Shown here in pieces: positions 52,340 to 60,455 of a DNA stretch of 64,000 nucleotides (positions are counted from its first letter, which is position 1; every line of letters begins with the position of its first letter). The notes beneath the pieces are model-generated. The model did no database searches, was not told where the DNA came from, and saw nothing but the letters and a program-made list of their open reading frames with translations. This DNA comes from Arthrobacter gallicola (GTDB lineage Bacteria; Actinomycetota; Actinomycetes; Actinomycetales; Micrococcaceae). The stretch is taken from contig NZ_JACSQD010000006.1 in the NCBI RefSeq assembly GCF_014836775.1, forward strand, positions 248,001-312,000, given 5' to 3'. The translations under genes were made by a program, and so were the position numbers.

Positions 52340-52354
52340 TTTACGGTCCGTAAA
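52340..52354. promoter_or_regulatory. Palindromic operator upstream of the wHTH regulator
   Basis: TTTACGG-T-CCGTAAA is a perfect 7-bp inverted repeat around one centre base, in an AT-richer promoter-like stretch (52318–52370) about 75 nt before the regulator's start. It may be the regulator's own site. Confidence 0.55.
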
Positions 52355-52430
52355 CTGCTTGCGTGATTGATTCCGCCAACAAGAACTACTCCCCCGCTGC
52401 GCGTCATCCTGCCGATCAGACGCTGCCACG

Positions 52431-52739
52431 ATGAGACACCCCCGTCATGAGCTGAACGCGCTGATCCACTCCCCCGTGCGCTTTTCGATCATGTGCTATC
52501 TCGGCTCGGTGGATGAGTGCGAGTTCTCCATCCTGCGGGACGCCGTCGATCTCTCAGATTCCAGCCTCTCCCAAAACCTCACCCGGCTCGACGACGCAGG
52601 ATTCATCACGATCGAAAAACGCCAGTACGGTCGTCAGATGCGAACGTGGATCGCCAGCACGGAGGCCGGCAACGAAGCACTCCGGAACAACCTCATGATC
52701 CTCCGCGAGATTGCGGAGCACGATCCGGTGGGCGGGTAA
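52431..52739 (+). CDS. Small winged-helix transcriptional regulator
   Basis: A 102-residue wHTH protein: 'LNALIHSPVRFSIMCYLGSV', recognition region 'VDLSDSSLSQNLTRLDDAGF' and wing 'IEKRQYGRQMRTWIASTEAG'. This matches the short ArsR/MarR-like regulators that carry little beyond the DNA-binding domain. A palindromic site lies upstream. Its target is unknown; the PadR/HAAS genes follow on the same strand. Confidence 0.85.
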   Translation: MRHPRHELNALIHSPVRFSIMCYLGSVDECEFSILRDAVDLSDSSLSQNLTRLDDAGFITIEKRQYGRQMRTWIASTEAGNEALRNNLMILREIAEHDPVGG

Positions 52740-52814
52740 CCCACTCCCCACAACGGTTCCCCCAGCCCAGAGGGCTTCTTGGTGCGCAGCAGCGTCAGCC
52801 GGAAATCGCCCGTC

Positions 52815-52831
52815 AATAGGGGCTACCTATT
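52815..52831. promoter_or_regulatory. PadR operator-like inverted repeat
   Basis: AATAGG and CCTATT flank a 5-nt centre at 52815–52831, just upstream of the PadR gene and overlapping one of its possible upstream starts. It probably serves autoregulation. Confidence 0.5.
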
Positions 52832-52859
52832 GATGCAAGATACCGCTAGGGTGTGGCGT

Positions 52860-53204
52860 GTGGATACCCAGCAGGAAGCCATTCTCGTCCAGCTCCGCAA
52901 GGGCGTACTTGAATACTGCGTCATGGCGCAGCTGCTTCGTGCGCCATCCTATGGTCTGCAACTGGCCACGGATCTCTCCCGTTTTCCGGCCTTATTCGCC
53001 AGCGAAGGAACTCTCTATCCGCTCCTCGCCCGGCTTCGCAAACAGGGAATGGTCGAAACCACCTGGCAGGAATCCGCCTCGGGGCCGCCGCGGCGATATT
53101 ACAAACTCACCCAGCAGGGGGAGGCTGCCCTGGCGTCCTTCCAGGATGCCTGGGGACCCTTCACCGCAGCAGTCACCTCAGCTTTAAAGGAGGCCGAAGA
53201 GTGA
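52860..53204 (+). CDS. PadR-family transcriptional regulator
   Basis: A 114-residue PadR protein with 'LRKGVLEYCVMAQLLRAPSY', 'LFASEGTLYPLLARLRKQGM' and the wing 'SGPPRRYYKLTQQGEAALAS'. The GTG at 52860 gives the usual N-terminus ('MDTQQEAILVQLRKG') and has AGGG upstream; ATG 52833 and GTG 52851 are alternatives. It overlaps the next gene, a HAAS-domain membrane protein, by 4 nt, a common PadR pairing in which the regulator controls its membrane partner. Confidence 0.85.
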   Translation: MDTQQEAILVQLRKGVLEYCVMAQLLRAPSYGLQLATDLSRFPALFASEGTLYPLLARLRKQGMVETTWQESASGPPRRYYKLTQQGEAALASFQDAWGPFTAAVTSALKEAEE

Positions 53205-53752
53205 ACGCCGATGCAATAAAGAAGCCGCTGCCCGATTCACCGCTCGTTGCTGCGTACCTCGCCGACCTTGAGCACGCGCTGGCCCATTCGGCGGACCGGG
53301 AGGAAATCGTCGCATCGGTGCGTGAACACATCATTGACGCGCTGGACGCCGGACAACATGCTCCAGAAGCAGTCCGAACAATCCTGCACGAGTTGGGACC
53401 CGTGGAGCGGATCGCCCGCGAAGCCTCTGGAAGCGCTGCGGAACCGGAGTCTCGTACTGCGACGTGGGGAAATGTGGCCGCCACGGTGGCTGCGTTCCTG
53501 AGCTTGATTCTGGTCTTCATCCTGCCCTTTGTGGCTGTTCCGCTTGCTTTCGGAGCCCTGGTTGCCGGGTTGGTGACGTTCCCGCGAGGGTCCTCGCGCC
53601 GTCGTGCGGTGGATTGGCTGCCTATCCTCATCAGCGCTGCGTCGCTGACCATCACGCTGTTGGGTGCCCTATTCTTTCTGCCCGCAGGCGACCCCGTGCC
53701 CGCTGGCCCGGCGCTGGAACAGTCAGTTCCCGCTGCCACAGTGCAGAATTAA
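53201..53752 (+). CDS. HAAS-domain membrane protein (DUF1700-like), partner of PadR
   Basis: A 183-residue protein. Residues about 12–75 are helical and match the HAAS/DUF1700 pattern ('LVAAYLADLEHALAHS…REEIVASVREHIIDAL…ILHELGPVERIA'). Two or three hydrophobic segments follow ('VAATVAAFLSLILVFILPF', 'LPILISAASLTITLLGALFF'). GTG at 53201 overlaps the padR stop. Such proteins are thought to work with PadR in envelope stress or lipid control; the exact role is unknown. Confidence 0.82.
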   Translation: MNADAIKKPLPDSPLVAAYLADLEHALAHSADREEIVASVREHIIDALDAGQHAPEAVRTILHELGPVERIAREASGSAAEPESRTATWGNVAATVAAFLSLILVFILPFVAVPLAFGALVAGLVTFPRGSSRRRAVDWLPILISAASLTITLLGALFFLPAGDPVPAGPALEQSVPAATVQN

Positions 53753-55196
53753 CTGCCCCGCTGCGCTGAACGGCCGTGGGCCAGTCCGGTAGGAATACCC
53801 AGGAACTGCGATTCCGGTGCGGTGTCCGTTCCACAGCACGACGACGCCGCAGGCTCCGATTCAGGGGCCGCAGAGGTCCCGCAGCAGGACTCCGCTGGGC
53901 CTTCGGCAGCAGGCGCGTCGCAGCTGCTGCCGAGATCGGTGGAGCAGACGCCCGTTTCGGGCAGGACCAGCTGCACGTCGTTGGCGGCCTGCTGGTCTCC
54001 GGCCAGGGCTGCGGCAATGGAGCGGACCTGCTCATAGCCGGTGGCCATCAGGAACGTGGGGGCCCGCCCATAGGACTTCATGCCCACAATGTAGAAGTCC
54101 TTCTCCGGGTGGGACAGCATTTTGGCGCCGTGGGGTGCCACGGTGCCGCAGCTGTGGAACTCGGGGTCGATCAGCGGACCGAGTTCCCGCGGTGCCTCCA
54201 CTGCCGGGTCAAGGTCCAGCCGGATTTCGCGCAGCATGTCCAGGTCCGGGCGGAAACCGGTGCCGGGACCAGCAGGTCCACGTCCAGCTGCTGCTCCCCT
54301 GCCGGGGTGCTGCCGATGACGGCCAGGGTGTCCGAGGGTTTGAAACCGGTGATGGTGAAGGAGGTGTGCAGTTCGATGCGCCCTTCCTCCACCAGGGTGC
54401 GCAGCCGGCTGCCCAGTGCTCCGCGGGCAGGCAGGCCGTCCAGGTCACCGCCGCCGTAGACCCCGGCCGGGGAAGCATTGCGGATGGCCCAGCTGATCCT
54501 GGTGCCTCGGGCCTGCGCCGCAAGTTCCCCCAGTTCCAGCAGGGTGTTGGCTGCCGAGTGCCCGGCACCCACCACCAGCACGTGTTTGCCCGCGAACCGG
54601 TCCCGGTCCCGCCCGGTGACATCAGGCAGCGGCCCGGTGATCAGCCCGGCCTCGAAAGCCTCCACTTCACCAACGGCAGGCAGCCCCGCCTGGCCCAGCG
54701 GGTTCGGTGTGGACCAGGTACCCGAAGCATCAATAACTGCCCGGGCCCGGTAATCGGTGACCGTGCCCTCGTCGTTGCGCACCCGGACCAGGAACGGCGT
54801 CGTCTCGCGCCCTGAAGTGCGGGTCTTGTCCAGCCCTTCGCGGCTGACGGACAGGACCCGGGTGGAGGTGTGCAGCGCCGCGGCAATAGCCGGAACGGCG
54901 GCCAGCGGCCGCAGGTACTGCTCCAGGAGTTCGGCACCGGTAGGCAGCGTCTCGCCGTCAGGCTCCTGCCATCCGGTGGACGCGAGCAGGCGGCGGGCGG
55001 CGGCGTCGACGTCGTACTGCCACGGCGAGAACAGCCGGATGTGGCCCCAGGAAGCGACGGCGGCCGCGGGCGTCTGCCCGGATTCGAAGATGATCGGCGT
55101 CAGGCCACGTTCCAGCAGCTCGGCCGCGGCGGCCAGGCCCACGGGGCCGGCACCAATCACGGCGACGGGAAGCTCAGCGGGGGTGTCGGTAGACAT
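53749..55196 (-). pseudogene. ArsO-like FAD/NAD(P) flavoprotein, interrupted by one frameshift
   Basis: An FMO-like flavoprotein of about 482 residues. The first part (54,260–55,196) has the FAD loop 'VAVIGAGPVGLAAAAELLER', the NADP loop 'HVLVVGAGHSAANTLLELG' and runs to 'LDVDLLVPAPV'. It then continues one frame over with 'LREIRLDLDPAVEAPRELGP' and 'DFYIVGMKSYGRAPTFLMAT'. Adding one G near 54,255 would restore 'GFRPDLDM' and join the halves. The tail holds two SCCGT boxes and other cysteines, suiting metalloid binding. It lies 24 nt downstream of arsC in the arsenic operon. The break may be real or a sequencing slip. Confidence 0.8.
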
Positions 55197-55220
55197 AAAA
55201 AGGTTTCCTTTGGTTGGGTA

Positions 55221-55637
55221 TTAGTCGGCCGGAAGCAGATCGGCGATGAGCGCCTGAGTGCGGACCTTGATCTCGTCGCGGATGGGCCGTACGGCGTCCA
55301 GCCCCTGGCCTGCGGGATCCTCAAGCTTCCAGTCCTCGTAGCGTTTGCCGGGGAAGATGGGGCAGGCATCGCCGCAGCCCATGGTGATCACGACGTCGGA
55401 CTCCCGGACTGCTTCGACGGTCAGCACCTTTGGCAGCTCCGCGGACATATCGATGCCGTCCTCCGCCATGGCTGCCACGGCGGCGGGGTTGACGGCGTCT
55501 GCGGGTGCGGAGCCCGCGGAGCGGACCTCAATCCGCCCCTGGCCAAGGGCCCGCAGGTAGGCAGCCGCCATCTGGGACCGGCCGGCGTTGTGCACGCAGA
55601 CGAACAGGACGGAGGGCTTTTCAGTGCCTGAACTCAT
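55221..55637 (-). CDS. arsC: Arsenate reductase, low-molecular-weight phosphatase type
   Basis: A 138-residue protein with the phosphatase loop CVHNAGRS (Cx5R) at the N-terminus and the acid motif near 'DPAGQGLDAV'. It also has 'ITMGCGDACPIFPGKRYEDW', typical of thiol-coupled arsenate reductases; in actinobacteria these often use mycothiol and mycoredoxin or thioredoxin. It reduces arsenate to arsenite for export by Acr3. It overlaps acr3 by 4 nt. Confidence 0.93.
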   Translation of the reverse strand: MSSGTEKPSVLFVCVHNAGRSQMAAAYLRALGQGRIEVRSAGSAPADAVNPAAVAAMAEDGIDMSAELPKVLTVEAVRESDVVITMGCGDACPIFPGKRYEDWKLEDPAGQGLDAVRPIRDEIKVRTQALIADLLPAD

Positions 55638-56746
55638 CGATTCGTCTTTCCCGTGGAGGAGGTAAGGACGGGTTCGGCAGCGGGCCAGTATTTCCTCCGC
55701 GCCCAGAGGGCAACGTAAACGAGAGCCACCAGGACGGGTACTTCAATCAGCGGACCAACGACGCCGGCCAGCGCCTGCCCGGAGGTCACCCCGTAGGTAC
55801 CGATGGCCACAGCGATGGCCAGTTCAAAGTTGTTGCCCGCCGCGGTAAACGCCAGCGTGGTGGTGCGGGGGTAACCCAGGTTCAGGAGCCTGCCCAGCAG
55901 CATGCCGATGCCGAACACCACGACGAAGTAGAGCAGCAGCGGCAGCGCGATCCGCACGACGTCGAGCGGGTTGGAGGTGATTTCATCCCCCTGGAGGGCG
56001 AACAGCAGCACGATCGTGAACAGCAGCCCGTACAGGGCCCACGGGCCGAGTTTGGGCAGGAACGTGCCCTCGTACCAGTCGCGGCCCCGGGCTTTCTCCC
56101 CGACGGTGCGGGTGAGGAAGCCAGCCAGCAGCGGGATGCCCAGGAAGATCAGGACGCTGCTGGTGATGGCCCAGAAGGAGAACTCCACGCTCGTGGTCTG
56201 CAGTCCCAGCCACCCCGGCAGGACCTGCAGGTAGAACCAGCCCAGTGCGCCGAAGGCCAGGACCTGGAAGACGGAGTTGATGGCCACCAGCACGGCGGCA
56301 GCCTCCCGGTCGCCACAGGCGAGGTCGTTCCAGATCATCACCATCGCGATACAGCGGGCCAGGCCCACGATGATCAGCCCGGTGCGGTATTCGGGCAGGC
56401 CCGGGAGGAAGATCCAGGCGAGCGCGAACATAAACGCCGGTGCGGCCAGCCAGTTCAGCACCAGGGAAGTGATCATCAGCTTCCGGTCCGTCACCACTGC
56501 CCGGGTCTCGTTGTAGCGGACCTTGGCCAGCACCGGATACATCATCACCAGCAGGCCGACGGCGATGGGCAGCGACACGTTGGCTACCTTCAGCGAATCC
56601 AGTGCGGGACCGATGCCCGGCACCACCCGGCCCAGCAGCAGGCCCGCGCCCATCGCGGCAAGGATCCAGACGGGCAGGAACCGGTCCAGGGTCGACAGCC
56701 TGGCCGGAACCTGGCCAGCTTCCGCCGGCGTAGCGGGATTGCTCAC
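55634..56746 (-). CDS. acr3: Arsenite efflux transporter Acr3
   Basis: A 370-residue protein with ten hydrophobic segments. It has the Acr3 hallmark 'GLARCIAMVMIWNDLACGDR' with the conserved transport cysteine and 'FTAAGNNFELAIAVAIGTYG'. It extrudes arsenite using the proton gradient. The GTG start at 56746 follows GGAGGAG. The gene leads the acr3–arsC–arsO operon and is divergent from arsR. Confidence 0.95.
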   Translation of the reverse strand: MSNPATPAEAGQVPARLSTLDRFLPVWILAAMGAGLLLGRVVPGIGPALDSLKVANVSLPIAVGLLVMMYPVLAKVRYNETRAVVTDRKLMITSLVLNWLAAPAFMFALAWIFLPGLPEYRTGLIIVGLARCIAMVMIWNDLACGDREAAAVLVAINSVFQVLAFGALGWFYLQVLPGWLGLQTTSVEFSFWAITSSVLIFLGIPLLAGFLTRTVGEKARGRDWYEGTFLPKLGPWALYGLLFTIVLLFALQGDEITSNPLDVVRIALPLLLYFVVVFGIGMLLGRLLNLGYPRTTTLAFTAAGNNFELAIAVAIGTYGVTSGQALAGVVGPLIEVPVLVALVYVALWARRKYWPAAEPVLTSSTGKTNR

Positions 56747-56774
56747 TTAACTCCTCCGGTGATCTGCGATTAGG

Positions 56775-56837
56775 TATCGATCAATGTCGATATCCGTCCC
56801 TCCCGAGTATTCCGTCAGGCATCGACGGATGTCAATC
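56775..56837. promoter_or_regulatory. ArsR operators between acr3 and arsR
   Basis: TATCGA and TCGATA flank a 6-nt centre at 56775–56792 (TATCGA-TCAATG-TCGATA). A second, weaker copy (ATCGACggatGTCAAT) lies at about 56821–56836, nearer arsR. One site faces each divergent gene, as expected for ArsR control of both. Confidence 0.75.
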
Positions 56838-56853
56838 TGTGCATAATGGAGGA

Positions 56854-57204
56854 ATGAAGACCCTCCAGCCAGCTTCCGCTCCTGTTGCCGAGGTGTGCTG
56901 CACACCAGTGACTCAGGAGGCCATCAGCGCAGAGGAGGCCCAGCGCTTTGCCCAGTTACTCAAAGCTGTGGCAGAGCCGACCCGGCTGCGTCTGGTCTCC
57001 CTGATTGCCGCCCAGGACAACAAGGAGGCCTGCGTCTGCGACCTGACAGAACCGGTTGGCCTGGGTCAGCCCACCGTCTCGCATCACCTGAAGATCCTTG
57101 TGGACGCCGGGATCCTGCACCGTGAAAAGCGCGGTGTCTGGGCGTACTACTCCATTGTCCCTGGCGCCTTGGAGCGCGCCGCAGCTGTTCTCTCCCCGCG
57201 CTAG
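56854..57204 (+). CDS. arsR: ArsR-family arsenic-sensing repressor
   Basis: A 116-residue ArsR protein with the winged helix 'VAEPTRLRLVSLIAAQDNKE', 'GLGQPTVSHHLKILVDAGIL' and wing 'KRGVWAYYSI'. Counted from the ATG at 56854 (preceded by GGAGGA), a Cys pair falls at residues 15–16 and further cysteines at 60 and 62 (ACVCDL). The N-terminal Cys-Cys pair matches the C. glutamicum type of arsenite site rather than the E. coli alpha3 CxC type alone. It represses acr3–arsC–arsO until arsenite binds. Confidence 0.92.
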   Translation: MKTLQPASAPVAEVCCTPVTQEAISAEEAQRFAQLLKAVAEPTRLRLVSLIAAQDNKEACVCDLTEPVGLGQPTVSHHLKILVDAGILHREKRGVWAYYSIVPGALERAAAVLSPR

Positions 57205-57277
57205 GTGCCGCCGTCGGCTGGCGCCGCCCGGCGAACCCCGTGCTGACACCTCCAGCCTCCGGGACCATACTGGACAA

Positions 57278-58282
57278 ATGGGCAAGCTTCTTTCTTCCTG
57301 GCGGCGGCAGCTCGTCGGCACGTTCAGCAACAACTCCGAGACCATCCCGGAATGGGAACTCGAGCTCGCCAACGGCACCGATCCGGGTTACTACGGACCG
57401 GACTCGGCGGTCTGGGCCGTGCACGGATCCATGACCACGATCATCGCCGGAATCCGCGCCCTGCTGCTGCAGGCCCTGCACCCGGGAGCGATGGCCGGAG
57501 TGCGCGACTACTCCAATTACAAAGAAGACCCGCTCGGCCGGCTGGCGGGCACCATCCGCTGGATCTTCACCGTCACCTACGGGGATACGACGGCGGCCCG
57601 CAGCGCCTCGAACTGGGTGCTGCGGCTGCACGAACGGGTTCAGGGCACATACGAAGACGCCGCCGGCACCGTACGGCCGTACTCGGCGAACGATCCCGAG
57701 CTCGCCCGCTGGGTCCATCTGGCCTTCACCGACGCGTTCCTGACCTCGCACATGGAGTTCGGCGGGCCCATTCCCGGCGGACCGGACCAGTACGTGGCCG
57801 AGTGGGCCGCCGCCGGTGAACTGATGCAGATCGAGAACCCGCCCCGGGACCTGGCCGGTCTGCGGAAGCAGATGGCAGCGTTCGATCCCGAGCTGCGTTC
57901 CAGCCCCACCGTCGAAGAGGTGGTGCATTTTCTTCGCCACCCTCCACTGCCGAAGAACCAGCTCATCGGCTACCGCGTCCTGTTCGCCGGCGCCGTCGCC
58001 TCCCTGGAACCGCGGCACCGCGAACTGCTGGGGCTGAAGGAGCCCAGGATCGGCCCCTTCAAGCTGCCGGTGCACGGCCCGGTGAAACTGGTGCTGCGGG
58101 TGATCCGGTTCGGACTCGGAAACATGGGCCCGTCCGAACGATCCGCCCGCGAGCGCATCGCCCGGTTGGAAGCCGCCCAGCGCCAGGCTTCCGGGCAGGA
58201 GACTGGCCGGCGGTTGCAGCAGGGCGCCCAGCAGCCGAAGCAGCAGGGACCCAGCCGTAGCCCCGGCCACACCCCTGCCTGA
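57278..58282 (+). CDS. MpaB/DUF2236-family oxygenase
   Basis: A 334-residue protein of the MpaB (DUF2236) family: 'DSAVWAVHGSMTTIIAGIRA', 'LLLQALHPGAMAGVRDYSNY', 'GRLAGTIRWIFTVTYGDTTA' and 'WVHLAFTDAFLTSHMEF'. The histidines in the 'LHPGAMAGV' and 'WVH' stretches are the usual haem-linked or conserved His of the family, which includes haem oxygenases such as Lcp. The ATG at 57278 is preferred over the long upstream extension, which overlaps arsR out of frame. The C-terminal tail is Gln-rich. Substrate unknown. Confidence 0.85.
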   Translation: MGKLLSSWRRQLVGTFSNNSETIPEWELELANGTDPGYYGPDSAVWAVHGSMTTIIAGIRALLLQALHPGAMAGVRDYSNYKEDPLGRLAGTIRWIFTVTYGDTTAARSASNWVLRLHERVQGTYEDAAGTVRPYSANDPELARWVHLAFTDAFLTSHMEFGGPIPGGPDQYVAEWAAAGELMQIENPPRDLAGLRKQMAAFDPELRSSPTVEEVVHFLRHPPLPKNQLIGYRVLFAGAVASLEPRHRELLGLKEPRIGPFKLPVHGPVKLVLRVIRFGLGNMGPSERSARERIARLEAAQRQASGQETGRRLQQGAQQPKQQGPSRSPGHTPA

Positions 58283-58379
58283 CCGAAATCACACGGAAAC
58301 GGGCTTCCGATCCCCCGGAATCCGGTGGAAGAATTGTAAATAAATCCGCTAAGCAGCCTTCCCTTCACAGAAAGGAACT

Positions 58380-59051
58380 ATGCGCAGGACTGTCCCTTCC
58401 CTGGTTATCGCTTCAATACTCGCCTTGGGCGGTGTCGCCTCCTGCGCGGCACCGGAATCGGCACCCGAAACGACCGCCACGGCATCGGCAGCACCCTCCT
58501 TCTCAGCGGAGCAGCTGGACATCGTGGCGCCGGCGGACGCCCGGGCGATCACCAACCCGGCAGATCCCAAGGCCACCCTGGTCCTCTTCACCGACTACGA
58601 GTGCCCCTACTGCGCCAAGATGGACGCACTGATCCAGCAGGCCGCAGAAGACTACGGGGACGAGGTCCGCATCCTCGTGCGGAACTACCCGCTGTCCAAG
58701 CACCTGAACGCGGAGCCGGCTGCCCAGGCCGTGGAAGCCGCCGCGGAGCAGGGCGCGCTGCAGGACATGGCGGCAACCATCTTCGAGCATCAGGAGGACT
58801 GGGCCGCGGAGATCGACCCGGATGACATCTTTGCCCAGTACGCCGAAGATCTGGGCCTGGACGTGGAGAAGTTCCGCGCCGACTACTCCTCCGAGGCCAT
58901 CAAGGCCCGCGTGGCGAAGGACCTGGCAGATGCCAAGGCACTGCAGGTCAAAGGCACCCCCACCCTGATCCTGGACGGCCAGATGCTGCAGCTGAAATCG
59001 GTGGACTACGCCGAACTCCAGGAACCGCTGGACGAGGCCGTCGCCAACTGA
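58380..59051 (+). CDS. DsbA-like thioredoxin-fold lipoprotein
   Basis: A 223-residue exported disulfide oxidoreductase. It has a lipoprotein signal ending 'ALGGVASC' (lipobox VASC), a short Thr/Ala-rich spacer, then a DsbA-type thioredoxin fold with active site CPYC ('TDYECPYCAKMD') and the cis-proline loop 'VKGTPTLILDGQ'. AAAGGAA precedes the ATG. It should form or exchange disulfides in secreted proteins at the outer membrane face. Confidence 0.92.
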   Translation: MRRTVPSLVIASILALGGVASCAAPESAPETTATASAAPSFSAEQLDIVAPADARAITNPADPKATLVLFTDYECPYCAKMDALIQQAAEDYGDEVRILVRNYPLSKHLNAEPAAQAVEAAAEQGALQDMAATIFEHQEDWAAEIDPDDIFAQYAEDLGLDVEKFRADYSSEAIKARVAKDLADAKALQVKGTPTLILDGQMLQLKSVDYAELQEPLDEAVAN

Positions 59052-59066
59052 CACCGGCCTCGGGCT

Positions 59067-59101
59067 GAGGGCGCGTCCCCTTTCGGTGACGCGCCCTCTT
59101 T
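59067..59101 (+). terminator. Terminator after the DsbA-like gene
   Basis: GAGGGCGCGTC (59067–59077) pairs exactly with GACGCGCCCTC (59088–59098) around a 10-nt loop, followed by TTT, 16 nt after the stop. A direct repeat CTTTCGGTGACGCG overlaps its right arm. Confidence 0.75.
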
Positions 59102-59206
59102 CGGTGACGCGCTCTTCTAAATGTCGCGACCCGCTGTCGAGGGCCGCGAGCCCTCTAAGGACAGGCGGCCGTGAAGGCGGACGCCTTTTGAAGACGGCCT
59201 AGCCGG

Positions 59207-60442
59207 CTACACCCGGCCAAACGCCACCACGCAGTTCTGCCCGCCAAAGCCAAACGCATTGGTCACGGCGTACCGCACGTCCTGCTCCCGGGCAGTGTTG
59301 GGCACATAGTCGAGGTCGCATTCCGGGTCCGGGGTGGCGTAGTTGATGGTCGGCGGAATGACGCCCTCCACGATCGACATCGCGCACAGCAGCGACGCCA
59401 GGGTCCCGGCCGCACCGATCAGGTGCCCGGTCATCGACTTCGGTGCGGTTACCGCCAGCTCCGGGGCATGCGCGCCAAAGACCGTGTGCAGGGCCATGGT
59501 TTCCGTGCGGTCGTTGGCCTTGGTGGACGTTCCGTGCGCACACACCAGGTCCACGTCCGCCGGATCCAGCCGGGACTGCTCCAGCGTCCGGGAAATCGCC
59601 CGGGCAGCGTACGTGCCGCTGGGTTCCGGCGCCACAATGTGGAACGCGTCCGACGTCATCGCCCCGCCCAGCACCTCCGCATACACCCGCGCCCCGCGTG
59701 CCCGGGCATGCGCGAGCGTCTCCATCGTGCACACCACCGCGCCCTCGCCGAAGACGAAACCGTCGCGGTCGGCGTCGAACGGGCGGCTGGCCTCCTGCGG
59801 CACGTCATTGTTCCGCGAGAGCCCGCGCATCGCCGTCAGTCCCGCGAACATCACCGAGGTGATCGCGGCGTCGGTTCCGCCCGCAATCACGACGTCGGCG
59901 TCCCCCGCCAGCAGTAGCCGCCGCGCCTCGAGCAGGGCGTGCGTACCGCTGGCGCAGGCGAGCGCGCTGGCATTAACCGGACCGTGCACGGCCAGGTCGA
60001 TCGCCACCTCGCAGGCGGGCATGTTGGTCAGCGAGGACGCGACGAAACTCGGACTGATCGGCCGGATCCCACTGGCTTCGAACAATGTCGTAGCGTCCTG
60101 GATCTCCGGATACCCGGACACGGCACTGTTAATGACGACGGCGGCGTCCGTCTCCTCCAGCGAGGGGCCCAGGCCGGCGTCGGTCACCGCTTCCCGGGCC
60201 GCGGCGACGGCCAGCTGCGAGGCCCGGGAGGACCGGTTGATCCGTTTGACCGGCAGCCACGCCGCGGGGTCGAAGCCCTTCACTTCCCCGGCGATCCGGG
60301 TGGGGAAGTCCGACGCGTCGAACGCCGTGATCCGGTCGATCCCGCTTTTGCCCTGCTTCAGTGCCTCCCAGGTCAGCGGCCAGGATCCGCCCAGCGGGGT
60401 CTGCGCCCCCATCCCGGTGATGACTACGCGTTCGGTGCTCAC
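59207..60442 (-). CDS. Beta-ketoacyl-ACP synthase II (FabF-like)
   Basis: A 411-residue ketosynthase with the Cys-His-His triad: Cys in 'NASALACASGTHALLEA', His in 'VCAHGTSTKANDRTE' and His in 'PKSMTGHLIGAAGTLASLL'. The C-terminal 'NAFGFGGQNCVVAFGRV' is typical. It condenses acyl and malonyl-ACP units. It is the last gene of a three-gene operon with an acyl-CoA ligase and an enoyl-reductase-like SDR, with no adjacent acyl carrier protein. It may be a specialised, rather than housekeeping, KS. Confidence 0.92.
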   Translation of the reverse strand: MSTERVVITGMGAQTPLGGSWPLTWEALKQGKSGIDRITAFDASDFPTRIAGEVKGFDPAAWLPVKRINRSSRASQLAVAAAREAVTDAGLGPSLEETDAAVVINSAVSGYPEIQDATTLFEASGIRPISPSFVASSLTNMPACEVAIDLAVHGPVNASALACASGTHALLEARRLLLAGDADVVIAGGTDAAITSVMFAGLTAMRGLSRNNDVPQEASRPFDADRDGFVFGEGAVVCTMETLAHARARGARVYAEVLGGAMTSDAFHIVAPEPSGTYAARAISRTLEQSRLDPADVDLVCAHGTSTKANDRTETMALHTVFGAHAPELAVTAPKSMTGHLIGAAGTLASLLCAMSIVEGVIPPTINYATPDPECDLDYVPNTAREQDVRYAVTNAFGFGGQNCVVAFGRV

Positions 60443-60455
60443 TACCAGACCACCT

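Noticed and set aside
52149..53760. Search for a JetD gene downstream of jetC
   Set aside because: Only a hairpin, a small wHTH regulator, PadR and a HAAS membrane protein are encoded; none has Toprim or DUF2220/DUF3322 features.
59079..59114. Direct repeat 'ctttcggtgacgcg' as an attachment site
   Set aside because: Only two adjacent copies at a terminator, with no integrase gene or displaced sequence nearby.
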